The notes: generated by a model not told the origin, from the sequence alone. Numbered from the stretch's first letter, positions 24,503 to 31,797 are shown. The stretch is DNA of 64,000 nt from CAVTBX01 sp963733135 (GCA_963733135.1 CAVTBX010000008.1:379586-443585); one strand, 5' to 3'. A program made the numbers and translations.

Positions 24503-24670
24503 CTAGGAGGGTCTAGCGAAACAGCCGTTGTGCCGCCTGGCCGCGCTGCTCGCCCCGAGCCGGCGTCCTCAGTCACGCCCGTACCTCAAGGTACGAGCGC
24601 TCCCTGCGTCCTTGGCTCGAAACGAGCAGCACGACCAGACAACGAAGACCGTTTCGCTAGACCCTCCTAG
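24503..24670 (-). repeat. Structured element, copy B (long hairpin with conserved core)
   Basis: 168 bp with perfect 20-bp terminal arms (24503-24522 and 24651-24670, CTAGGAGGGTCTAGCGAAAC and its complement) and further imperfect pairing inward. Read on the minus strand it contains GGACGCAGGGAGCGCTC, an apical stem GTACCT-TG-AGGTAC, then GGGCGTGACTGAGGACGCC. The core matches copy A while the apical stem has changed with pairing kept. Arm differences are nearly all G-U wobbles on the minus strand (about nine against one). It lies between the TPR gene and sigA, both on that strand, and occupies most of an otherwise gene-free 376-bp gap. Confidence 0.75.
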
Positions 24671-24696
24671 AGGCTTGATGCGTAACGAGCCTCTAG
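24667..24696 (-). terminator. Hairpin at the stop of the TPR gene
   Basis: Perfect 9-bp inverted repeat CTAGAGGCT / AGCCTCTAG with a 12-base loop, including the TAG stop of the TPR gene. There is no T-run. It shares four bases with the outer arm of structured element B, so the two folds could compete. Confidence 0.4.
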
Positions 24697-25667
24697 CTTT
24701 CTGCGAGGGTGGCGAGGAGCCTCCGCGCTTCCCGTGCATAGATCGAATCGGGCTCGGCCCGGACCGCGAGCCTGAGCTGCCGCTCGGCCTCGTCGACGCC
24801 CCTGATCCAGAGGAGCAGCAGCCCGAGGTGGAACCTAACGACCGCGGCGCGCGGATGCTCGCGCGAGAGCGGCCCCAGGCGCGAGAACGACGCCGACGGA
24901 TCCTCCTTGTCGAAGCGCCCAACGCCCGCGGCGACCTGGGCCTCGAGGTTCTCGGGCTCGATCCGCGCCGCCTGGTCGAAGACAGCCTGCGCCGAGACCG
25001 GCATTCCGAGGCGCTGGAGAGTGGAGCCGAGGAGGAGCTGGTCGTCCACCGGCCCCCCGACGGCTCGCCTCCGCAGAGCAGCAAGCTGGTCGAGCGGGTC
25101 GAGCTCACGCAGGCGCTCGGGGGCTTCCGCGGTCGGGATGAAGAAGGGGAGCCCCGGCGCGATATCGGGGTGGAGCAGCGAGTCGGCGCGAACGGCTGCA
25201 GGGGTGTCGGGATCGCGCTCGACGGCGAGCCGCCACTCGCCTCGGGCGGCTTCGGCGTCTCCCGACGCAGCGAGAGCAAGCCCGAGGTGGAGCAGCGTGA
25301 CCGCGCTCTCGGGATTGTCGTTTGCAAGTGACCGCAGCTGCTCCGAGGTGCCTTCGGGCCAGCCCGCAAGGGCCGTGCCGATCGCAGCCTCGACGGAGCC
25401 GGGGTCGCCTGCGAGCACCCGCTCGAACCGAGCCGCCGCGTCGTCGAGACGTCCTGCGTCGTACGCGGCTTCGGCGGCCCGCAGCGCCTCGGCGGTCGGA
25501 TCGCTCGCGTAGACGTCGAGCTGGAGCGGCGGCGGTCGAGAGGCGTCTGCTTCGCTCGGAGCGGCGCTGCCCTCGTCACCCTGAAGCAGCGCCCCGCCGA
25601 TCGCGGCACCGGCTGCGGCGACCGCACACGCGGCCGCGACGGCCGTCACACGCGCTCGCCGGGACAC
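24693..25667 (-). CDS. Membrane-anchored tetratricopeptide protein
   Basis: 324 residues. An N-terminal membrane anchor or signal (VTAVAAACAVAAAGAAIGGA) is followed by a Ser/Pro-rich linker and several TPR-like units: LRAAEAAYDAGRLDDAAARF, LLHLGLALAASGDAEAARGE, LLGSTLQRLGMPVSAQAVFD, FHLGLLLLWIRGVDEAERQL. It is probably extracytoplasmic and acts as a protein-interaction scaffold. No catalytic residues. Divergent from the rhodanese-E1 gene. Confidence 0.75.
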   Translation of the reverse strand: MSRRARVTAVAAACAVAAAGAAIGGALLQGDEGSAAPSEADASRPPPLQLDVYASDPTAEALRAAEAAYDAGRLDDAAARFERVLAGDPGSVEAAIGTALAGWPEGTSEQLRSLANDNPESAVTLLHLGLALAASGDAEAARGEWRLAVERDPDTPAAVRADSLLHPDIAPGLPFFIPTAEAPERLRELDPLDQLAALRRRAVGGPVDDQLLLGSTLQRLGMPVSAQAVFDQAARIEPENLEAQVAAGVGRFDKEDPSASFSRLGPLSREHPRAAVVRFHLGLLLLWIRGVDEAERQLRLAVRAEPDSIYAREARRLLATLAES

Positions 25668-25713
25668 GCGGCGAGCCTAGCCAGAGCCGTTCAGGCCGCT
25701 TGCACCTGCTCGC

Positions 25714-25719
25714 TATACT
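25714..25719 (+). promoter_or_regulatory. -10 element of the cysteine-module operon
   Basis: TATACT lies ten bases before the ATG at 25730, implying a leader of a few bases at most. The best -35 candidate (TTCAGG, about 25690) is weak. This is the only evident promoter for the moeZ-cysOM-mec run. Confidence 0.45.
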
Positions 25720-25729
25720 CCTTGAAGCA

Positions 25730-26908
25730 ATGGCGTCCTATCGCGAGCTCCTCGAGCAGGTCAAGACCGAGATCGCGGAGATCGACGCGGGAGGCGCGCG
25801 CGGGCTGCTCGAGTTCGACTCGCCTGCCGTCGTCGACGTTCGCGAGCAGAACGAGTGGGACGAGGGTCACCTCCCCGGCGCCGTCCACGTGCCGCGCGGC
25901 TCGCTCGAATCACGGATCGAGACCGCCGTGCCAGACCGCTCTCGTCCCGTCCTCATCTACTGCGCCGCCGGGAACCGCTCCGCGTTCGCAGCGCGCGCGC
26001 TCGAGGAGCTCGGCTACGAGAACGTCCTCTCCCTGGTTGGCGGCTTTACCGACTGGAAGCGGAATGGCTTTCCGTTCGAGGTGCCGCGCGCGCTGGCCGA
26101 GGGGCAACGGCGCCGCTACAGCCGCCACCTCCTCATTCCCGAGGTCGGCGAGGAGGGACAGCAGAAGCTCCTCGACGCGAAGATCCTCCTGATCGGCGCC
26201 GGTGGCCTCGGCTCGCCCGCTGCGCTTTACCTCGCGGCAGCGGGTGTCGGGACACTCGGGATCGTGGACGACGACGTCGTCGACGACTCCAATCTCCAGC
26301 GCCAGATCGTCCACAACGAGGAGCGGCTCGGCGCCTCGAAGGCGGAGTCCGCGAAGCAGACGATCGAGGCCCTGAACCCCGACGTCTCCGTCAAGACGTT
26401 CCAGGAACGGCTCACGTCGGAGAACGTCGACCGTATCCTCGGCGAGGGCTGGGACGTGATCGTCGACGGCGCCGACAACTTTCCGACGCGCTACCTGCTG
26501 AACGACGCCTCCGTCTGGCACGACATCCCCGTCGTGCACGGCTCGATCTTCCGCTTCGAGGGCCAGACGACCGTCCTGAAGCCGCACACGGGCCCCTGCT
26601 ATCGCTGCCTGTTCCCACAGCCGCCGCCGCCCGAGCTCGCGCCGAGCTGCGCCGAGGGCGGCGTGCTGGGTGTGCTTCCCGGGATCGTCGGCTCGCTCCA
26701 GGCAAGCGAAGCGCTGAAGCTCGTGCTCGGCATCGGAGAACCGCTGATCGGCCGCCTGCTCCTCTTTGACGCGCTCGAGACGACCTTCACCGAGGTCTCG
26801 CTTCGCCGCGACCCCGCCTGCCCCGTCTGCGGCGAGAGCCCGACGATCACCGAGTACGTCGACTACGTCGAGTTCTGCGCGCGGCCGCCGGCCCGGGTGG
26901 GCGCGTGA
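25730..26908 (+). CDS. moeZ: Rhodanese-E1 fusion: sulfur-carrier adenylyltransferase/sulfurtransferase (MoeZ-like)
   Basis: 392 residues. Residues about 1-115 are a rhodanese domain with active-site loop CAAGNRS (C78). Residues about 125-392 are a ThiF/MoeB-type E1: RYSRHLLIPEVGEEGQQKLL, nucleotide loop LLIGAGGLGSPAALYLAAAG, DDDVVDDSNLQRQIVHNE, VDGADNFPTRYLLND, and zinc cysteines CYRCLF and CPVCGE. It should adenylate the C-terminal GG of small sulfur carriers and transfer sulfur to make a thiocarboxylate. In mycobacterial MoeZ the rhodanese domain is C-terminal, whereas here it is N-terminal. The stop overlaps the downstream start by four bases. Confidence 0.92.
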   Translation: MASYRELLEQVKTEIAEIDAGGARGLLEFDSPAVVDVREQNEWDEGHLPGAVHVPRGSLESRIETAVPDRSRPVLIYCAAGNRSAFAARALEELGYENVLSLVGGFTDWKRNGFPFEVPRALAEGQRRRYSRHLLIPEVGEEGQQKLLDAKILLIGAGGLGSPAALYLAAAGVGTLGIVDDDVVDDSNLQRQIVHNEERLGASKAESAKQTIEALNPDVSVKTFQERLTSENVDRILGEGWDVIVDGADNFPTRYLLNDASVWHDIPVVHGSIFRFEGQTTVLKPHTGPCYRCLFPQPPPPELAPSCAEGGVLGVLPGIVGSLQASEALKLVLGIGEPLIGRLLLFDALETTFTEVSLRRDPACPVCGESPTITEYVDYVEFCARPPARVGA

Positions 26909-28116
26909 CTCGCGTCCGCATCCCGCCGACGCTCCGAACCGAGGTTGGCGGCGCGCGTGAGGTCGACGCCTCTGGCGGCACCCTCCGGGATGTCCTCGTC
27001 GATCTGGCCGAGCGCTTCCCGGGGCTCGGCCGCCAAGTCCTCGAGGCCGAGGACGAGCTCGCCCCGTTCGTCAACGTCTACGTGGACTCCGAGGACGCAC
27101 GCACCCTCCAGGGGCTCGACACGCCGGTGCGCGAAGGCTCGACCGTGATCCTCCTCCCCGCCATGGCAGGCGGCGAGCGTGTCCTGTCGCCCTCGATCCT
27201 CGGCACGATCGGCGCCACGCCTCTCGTCGAGCTAACGCACCTCTCGCCGAAGGAAGGCGTGCGGATCTACGCGAAGCTCGAGGGTCAGAACCCCACGGGC
27301 TCCATCAAGGATCGTGTGGCGCTCGCGATGATCGAGAAGGCCGAGAGCGCCGGCGAGCTCGAGCCCGGCCGAGCGCTCCTCGAGCCGACGAGCGGGAACA
27401 CCGGGATCTCACTGGCTCTGGTCGCCAAGCTCAAGGGCTATCCCCTCACCTGCGTGATGCCGGCCAACGCGACGCCCGAGCGCGTCAAGCTGCTCGAGCT
27501 CTACGGCGCGAGTGTCGTCTTCTCGAGCGCTGACGAGGGCTCGAACGGCGCCGTCCGGCTCGCGCTCCGGATGGCAGAGCGAGATCCGCGCTGGTTCATG
27601 CCCTTCCAGTACGCGAACGACGCCAATCCGCGCGCCCACTATGAGGGCACGGGCGCCGAGCTGGTGGAGGCGCTGCCCCGGATCGACGCCTTCGTGGCCG
27701 GACTCGGCACCGGCGGCACGCTGATGGGAGCCGGCGAGCGCGTCAAGGAGGCGTTCCCGGACGCGATCGTCGCGGCCGCAGAGCCTCTGCAAGGCGATTT
27801 GGTCTATGGGCTTCGCTCGCTCGCCGACGGCTACGTCCCGCCGATCCTCGACGTGGAAAAGCTCGACCGGAAGGTGCTCGTCACCAACGAGGAGTCGGTT
27901 CGCGGTCTTCGCGCCCTCCTCGACGAGGAAGGGATCTTCGCGGGCGTCTCTTCCGGCGCCGTGATCCACGTCGCACGCCGCCTCGCGTCCGAGCTCGACG
28001 AGGGCACGGTCGTCGCCGTCCTCGCCGACGGCGGCTGGAAGTACCTCTCGGCCGACTTCTGGAACCAGGCCGACGAGGACGTCGAGGCCGCGATGGAGGA
28101 TCGCCTCTGGTGGTGA
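26905..28116 (+). CDS. cysM: CysO-CysM fusion: sulfur carrier joined to cysteine synthase
   Basis: 403 residues. Residues 1-90 are a MoaD/ThiS-like carrier (VRIPPTLRTEVGG ... STVILLPAMAGG) ending in the diglycine (89-90) used for thiocarboxylation. Residues about 95-403 are a PLP cysteine synthase of the CysM type: ILGTIGATPLVELTHLSP, KLEGQNPTGSIKDR (PLP lysine K135), EPTSGNTGISLA, GLGTGGTLMGAG, and a C-terminal AMEDRLWW like mycobacterial CysM. CysM uses O-phosphoserine and the CysO thiocarboxylate. A fused diglycine would not be C-terminal. An in-frame ATG at 27163 (MAGGERVLSP) could start CysM separately. There is no stop between the halves. Confidence 0.88.
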   Translation: MTRVRIPPTLRTEVGGAREVDASGGTLRDVLVDLAERFPGLGRQVLEAEDELAPFVNVYVDSEDARTLQGLDTPVREGSTVILLPAMAGGERVLSPSILGTIGATPLVELTHLSPKEGVRIYAKLEGQNPTGSIKDRVALAMIEKAESAGELEPGRALLEPTSGNTGISLALVAKLKGYPLTCVMPANATPERVKLLELYGASVVFSSADEGSNGAVRLALRMAERDPRWFMPFQYANDANPRAHYEGTGAELVEALPRIDAFVAGLGTGGTLMGAGERVKEAFPDAIVAAAEPLQGDLVYGLRSLADGYVPPILDVEKLDRKVLVTNEESVRGLRALLDEEGIFAGVSSGAVIHVARRLASELDEGTVVAVLADGGWKYLSADFWNQADEDVEAAMEDRLWW

Positions 28117-28487
28117 TCGGCCCGGAGGTGCGCTCGGCGCTCGCCGAGCACGCCGACGCCGAGGACCCGAACGAGTGCTGCGGCCTCATCGTCCTCCGCG
28201 ACGGACTGGCCGAGCGCTACGTCCCCGGCCGAAACACTGCCGCGAGCCCCTACCGCTTCGAGCTCGAGGTCGATCCCGACACATGGTTCCTCGAGGACGA
28301 CGGCTACGAGCTCGCCGTCTTCCACTCGCACCTCTCGAGCCCCCCGCGGCCCTCACGGACGGACATCGAGAACATCGGGCTCTGGGACGGCCGGCCCTAC
28401 GTGATCCTGAACGCAAGAACGCGCGACCTCGCCGCGTGGCGGATTCGGGACGGCCGCGTCGAGATCCTGGAACTTTCGGACGCCTAG
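28110..28487 (+). CDS. mec: Mec-like JAMM/MPN+ metallopeptidase
   Basis: 125 residues, overlapping the cysM stop. It shows the JAMM zinc site: the glutamate in DPNECCGLIVL and the HxHxnSxxD in VFHSHLSSPPRPSRTDIE. Mec releases cysteine from the CysO-cysteine adduct in mycobacteria. Its place directly behind the CysO-CysM gene supports the same role here and completes the pathway MoeZ, CysO, CysM, Mec. It starts with tandem GTG codons (28110 and 28113); the first is used. Confidence 0.9.
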   Translation: MVIGPEVRSALAEHADAEDPNECCGLIVLRDGLAERYVPGRNTAASPYRFELEVDPDTWFLEDDGYELAVFHSHLSSPPRPSRTDIENIGLWDGRPYVILNARTRDLAAWRIRDGRVEILELSDA

Positions 28488-28503
28488 AGCCGTCAGAGCG
28501 GGC

Positions 28504-28863
28504 ATGAAGACGTTCGCGCTCCTCCCCGTCGCCCTGCTCCTCGCCCTGGCCGGCTCGGCCTGCGGCGGCGACGAGGGCCCGCTCACGCCCGAGCAAGCTC
28601 GCGACGCCTCGGGCGAGGTCACTGTCGAAGGTGCCCTGATCGCGATTGAGGGTGAGCCCGTCCGAATCTGCTCGGCGATCCTCGAGTCGTATCCGCCGCA
28701 GTGCGGCGAGCCCTCGCTCGAGGTTCGCGAGCTCGACCTCGACTCGCTCGACCTCTCCTCGACGCGACCGGACGACGAGGTGACGCCCGCTCGGTGGAGC
28801 GATCAGCCGATCCGGGTGACCGGCACGGTCGAAGACGGCGTGCTCGTCGTCTCGGGCTACTAG
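28504..28863 (+). CDS. Small putative lipoprotein
   Basis: 119 residues. A signal peptide with lipobox LAGSAC (cysteine at about 20, then GGDEG) predicts lipid attachment at the outer face of the membrane. The mature part is acidic with a beta-rich look (GEVTVEGALIAIEGEPVRIC, QPIRVTGTVEDGVLVVSGY) and two cysteines (RICSAIL, PQCGEP) that may form a disulfide. It resembles small OB-like lipoproteins but no family is claimed. It follows mec by 16 bp and may be in the same operon. Confidence 0.75.
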   Translation: MKTFALLPVALLLALAGSACGGDEGPLTPEQARDASGEVTVEGALIAIEGEPVRICSAILESYPPQCGEPSLEVRELDLDSLDLSSTRPDDEVTPARWSDQPIRVTGTVEDGVLVVSGY

Positions 28864-29216
28864 GCGACTGCTCGGAAGCTCCCGCGCATGTGGGCGCGGT
28901 GCGGATCGCAGCGGTAGCGATAGCGGCCCTCGGCGAACGTGAGCCGCCACGTCCGCTCACCCACGAACCGGATCCCGGTCTTCTTGTTGATCCCCTGTCC
29001 CAGGAGATGGAAGTTGTGGATCGACGCGTTGTCGTCCACCTTGATCGTGTGCCTGCGGGCCTTGATCCGGGTCACGGCAGTACCGCTGCGGTTCTCGAGC
29101 GTGATCGTCATGCCAGGCCCGACGACCCCGAAGAACGTCCTCGCGGACGCCGCCTCGGCGACGCCGAGGGCGAGCACCGCTGCGAGGGCTGCGACGAGCG
29201 TGAGCTTGGTGGTCAT
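28860..29216 (-). CDS. Secreted cupredoxin-like copper protein
   Basis: 118 residues with a signal peptide ending near AEAASA. The core is a small cupredoxin: TITLENRSGTAVTRIKA, the first copper histidine in SIHNFHLLGQGIN, and the C-terminal ligand cluster YRYRCDPHRAHMRGSF giving Cys, His and Met in C-x2-H-x2-HM spacing. It is probably a plastocyanin-type electron carrier or copper-binding protein outside the membrane. It overlaps the end of the convergent lipoprotein gene by four bases. Confidence 0.85.
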   Translation of the reverse strand: MTTKLTLVAALAAVLALGVAEAASARTFFGVVGPGMTITLENRSGTAVTRIKARRHTIKVDDNASIHNFHLLGQGINKKTGIRFVGERTWRLTFAEGRYRYRCDPHRAHMRGSFRAVA

Positions 29217-29248
29217 CGGCTGCCTCCTCAGAGCGTCGGACTACCCGT

Positions 29249-29530
29249 GTGATACGACTCCCCGCCGTGCCCGGATTGACCGACTCCGACTACCCCGAGG
29301 GCTGGAACGAGGTGCGCGGCGCCCTCCAGCGCGGCTTTCGGCTCTCGGACTTCCGCGAGGCCGTCGCGTTCGTGAACCGCCTGGCCGAGCTGGCAGAGGC
29401 CGAGAACCACCATCCGGACATCACGATCAGCTGGAACGCCGTAACGGTGCGCTGGTGGACACACACGAAGCGCGCCATCACCGAACGGGACGTCGAGCTG
29501 GCGCGGCGCACGAACGAGCTCGCGTCGTGA
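29249..29530 (+). CDS. phhB: 4a-hydroxytetrahydrobiopterin dehydratase (PCD/PhhB)
   Basis: 93 residues, typical for pterin-4a-carbinolamine dehydratase, which recycles the tetrahydropterin cofactor of aromatic hydroxylases. Signatures are FREAVAFVNRLAELAEAENH, the active-site HHPDITISWN and VRWWTHTKRAITERDVELA. GTG 29249 is used, and a GTG at 29267 would also fit. No aromatic amino-acid hydroxylase is in the window, so it may serve another role. Confidence 0.9.
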   Translation: MIRLPAVPGLTDSDYPEGWNEVRGALQRGFRLSDFREAVAFVNRLAELAEAENHHPDITISWNAVTVRWWTHTKRAITERDVELARRTNELAS

Positions 29531-29611
29531 TGTAGGGGCAACGCACGCGTCGCCCGCACGCTCACCCAGGCGAGGCATGCCTCGCACCTACAGGGTTCGA
29601 ACCGGCCTGAC
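29531..29611. repeat. Palindromic intergenic repeat, left copy
   Basis: It begins right after the PCD stop. TGTAGG (29531-29536) pairs with CCTACA (29587-29592), the perfect palindrome GCGAGGCATGCCTCGC lies at 29570-29585, and GGTTCGAACCGGCCTGAC follows. The same modules recur at 30568-30614 on the other side of the intervening gene. Confidence 0.65.
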
Positions 29612-29624
29612 GAAAGCACGCAGT

Positions 29625-30560
29625 ATGCGCCGCACCCTCGTTCTCTCCGTCGCCCTGGTCGCCACCCTGACCGCGGCGGCCGGCGTCCAGAGCTACCCGA
29701 TCCCGGCAGCGCCCTCCTGCACGGTCTTTCCCGAGACGAACGTCTGGAACAAGCGCATCGACCACCTCCGCGTAGCCGAGAACTCTCGAAGGATCGTCCG
29801 CTCGATCGGCCGAAACGGCTCCCTGCATCCCGACTTCGGCTCCGGCAGGTGGGACGGAGGCCCGATCGGGATTCCGATCACCGTCGTCGGCTCCTCGGCC
29901 CCGAAGTCGCGTGTCCGCTTCCGCTACGCGGGTGAGAGCGACCGAGACCCGTACCCGATCCCGCGCGACGTTCGAATCGAGGGCGGTCGCCGATCCGACG
30001 GTGACCGCCACGCGATCATCGTCGACCGTTCTGCGTGCAAGCTCTACGAGCTCTTCGCCCTCTATCCGCGAGACGGAAAGCCGCGATGGCGGGCGGGCTC
30101 CGGCGCGATCTGGGATCTCCGCTCGAACAAGCTACGCCCGCGGGGCTGGACGTCCGCCGATGCTGCCGGGCTCCCGATCCTGCCCGGCCTCGTCCGCTGG
30201 TCGGAGGTCAAGCGGGGCGAGATCGACCATGCGCTTCGGTTCACAGTCGAGCGAACGCGCCGGGCCTTCGTCTATCCCGCACGACATTTCGCCTCCGACC
30301 TGAGGAGCCGTGCCCTGCCGCCCATGGGCCTTCGCCTGCGTCTCCGGGCCGACTTCCCGGTGCAGCGCTTCCCACGGCAGGCCAGGGTCGTCCTCGTCGC
30401 CCTGAAGCGCTACGGGATGATCGTGGCCGACAACGGCTCGAGTTGGTACGTCCAGGGCGAGCCGAACGCGAACTGGGACAACGACGCCCTCCATGAGCTC
30501 CACCGCGTGAAGGGCTCGGACTTCCGCGTCGTGGACACGAGCGGACTCCGGAACGGCTAG
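29625..30560 (+). CDS. Uncharacterised secreted protein
   Basis: 311 residues from ATG 29625, chosen because it opens a signal peptide (RRTLVLSVALVATLTAAAG). The mature part has CTVFPETNVWNKRIDHL, an IIVDRSACKLYELFALYPRD segment, GWTSADAAGLPILPGLVRW, FVYPARHFASD and a C-terminal GMIVADNGSSWYVQGEPNAN. Together these suggest a compact all-beta or mixed domain with conserved aromatic and charged residues, plausibly carbohydrate-related, but I do not recognise the family. It is bracketed by palindromic repeats. Confidence 0.72.
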   Translation: MRRTLVLSVALVATLTAAAGVQSYPIPAAPSCTVFPETNVWNKRIDHLRVAENSRRIVRSIGRNGSLHPDFGSGRWDGGPIGIPITVVGSSAPKSRVRFRYAGESDRDPYPIPRDVRIEGGRRSDGDRHAIIVDRSACKLYELFALYPRDGKPRWRAGSGAIWDLRSNKLRPRGWTSADAAGLPILPGLVRWSEVKRGEIDHALRFTVERTRRAFVYPARHFASDLRSRALPPMGLRLRLRADFPVQRFPRQARVVLVALKRYGMIVADNGSSWYVQGEPNANWDNDALHELHRVKGSDFRVVDTSGLRNG

Positions 30561-30567
30561 CCGCGGC

Positions 30568-30614
30568 GGCGAGGCATGCCTCGCCCCTACGTGTAGGGGC
30601 CGGTCAGGCCGGCC
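30568..30614. repeat. Palindromic intergenic repeat, right copy
   Basis: Three tandem hairpins: an 18-bp perfect palindrome GGCGAGGCATGCCTCGCC (30568-30585), CCCCTAC-GT-GTAGGGG (30584-30599) and GGCCGGTCAGGCCGGCC (30598-30614). Modules match the left copy at 29531-29611. It lies between convergent genes and may also end transcription. Confidence 0.65.
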
Positions 30615-30618
30615 CGCG

Positions 30619-31770
30619 TTAGTCTCCGACCTCACGCCGGATCCACTCGGCTAGGAACGGCTCCGCGATCGCCACCGCCCCGTCGGAACGGCGGGCGACG
30701 AGCTCACGCCGGGACAGCGCGCGCAACGCCTTCTGGACGTTCGTGGCGGCCGGTAGTCGATGCCGCCGGCGGTAGTCCGCGCTGAACGGCCGGCCCGGCT
30801 CGGCTGCGAGGGCCGCGAGGACAAGCCGTTGGCCTGCCGACGCGCCGTCCCAGACCAGCCCGAAGTGGGCGTGTTCCGAGTTCAGCACCGCCTCGAGCGC
30901 GGCAGCGAGCTCAGCCTCTCCGGCCGACTGGTCGGCGGGCGTCCGCTCCCAGAGGAAGTAGCAGAGCTCCTGCGTGGCGTAGGGATGCCCTCCCGTGAAG
31001 GCGAGGACGGCGGCGATCGTGGGAGCGGCGATGTCTTTCTCCGAGGCGTGAAAACGGTCGTCGATGAACGGCGCAAACAGGTCGGGTGGGATCACGGAGA
31101 GCTCCACCCGCCTGGCGCTCCGCCAGAAGGGCTCGTTCTCGTCGTTGAAGATCGCCTCCAGCATGTGGCGCTTGCTTCCGAGGTAGACGTGCGCGACTTG
31201 AGGCTGGCGCTGGAAGACCGACCGCATGAGACGGGGCAGATTCGGATCGATGCTGACGACCTCCTGGAACTCGTCCAGGACGAGCGCCACGCGCCGCTTG
31301 CGGTCGGCGCCGATCTCGCCAGGCAGCTCGAGGAGGCGCTCGAGCGTCCCGTCGACGTCTTCGGGCGCGTAGCCGGCGTCGAACCCGAAGCCGAGTGCGC
31401 CTGTGGCGGGGTCGACGGTGATCTTCGGGGTCACCCGTAGTCCGCGGAAGACCTCGAGGGCGGCCTCGCGCGCGCGGTAGAGGACGGACGCGATGTCGTC
31501 GTGGATCGTCCGCGCCAGCTTCTCGGCGAGCTTCTCCTTCGTGGGCGCGGTCATGACGTCCACGTGCGCGACGAGCACGCCTTCGGACACGAGCTGCAGG
31601 CGGGCCCGCTCCACGAGCGAAGACTTGCCGAACCGGCGGGGCGCGAAGATCACCACGTCCTGGCCGTTCAGGACGTCGGTGCGAAGCTCGGCAAGCTCCG
31701 CCTCACGATCCGCGAACGTTTCGCCCAGAGCGAGCGCACCGAAGTGGAATGGGTTCGCGATCGGTTTCAT
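30619..31770 (-). CDS. AAA+ ATPase of the archaeal-ATPase/Orc-like class
   Basis: 383 residues from ATG 31770. A GTG at 31794 is rejected because the -10 box lies inside that extension. Walker A is FAPRRFGKSSLVERA, Walker B is VALVLDEFQEVV, and sensor-like SKRHMLEAIF follows. A typical F-TGGHPYATQ motif (AFTGGHPYATQELCYFLWER) precedes a C-terminal winged helix (FSADYRRRHRLPAATNVQKA). This class occurs with mobile or stress modules and its biochemical role is poorly known. The protein may repress itself through the palindromes at its promoter. Confidence 0.82.
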   Translation of the reverse strand: MKPIANPFHFGALALGETFADREAELAELRTDVLNGQDVVIFAPRRFGKSSLVERARLQLVSEGVLVAHVDVMTAPTKEKLAEKLARTIHDDIASVLYRAREAALEVFRGLRVTPKITVDPATGALGFGFDAGYAPEDVDGTLERLLELPGEIGADRKRRVALVLDEFQEVVSIDPNLPRLMRSVFQRQPQVAHVYLGSKRHMLEAIFNDENEPFWRSARRVELSVIPPDLFAPFIDDRFHASEKDIAAPTIAAVLAFTGGHPYATQELCYFLWERTPADQSAGEAELAAALEAVLNSEHAHFGLVWDGASAGQRLVLAALAAEPGRPFSADYRRRHRLPAATNVQKALRALSRRELVARRSDGAVAIAEPFLAEWIRREVGD

Positions 31771-31792
31771 ATACCGCGCGGTATTATACCGC
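31771..31792 (-). promoter_or_regulatory. Palindromic operator over the -10 box of the AAA ATPase gene
   Basis: Two overlapping perfect palindromes, ATACCGCGCGGTAT (31771-31784) and GCGGTATTATACCGC (31778-31792), give three CGGTAT half-sites. The minus-strand -10 TATAAT (31783-31788) lies within the second. The start codon is 13 bases past the -10, so the mRNA is nearly leaderless. A bound repressor would block polymerase. Confidence 0.65.
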
Positions 31793-31797
31793 ACAGG

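Noticed and set aside
31771..31794. Upstream GTG start (31794) for the AAA ATPase
   Set aside because: The -10 box TATAAT lies inside this extension, so it would not be transcribed.
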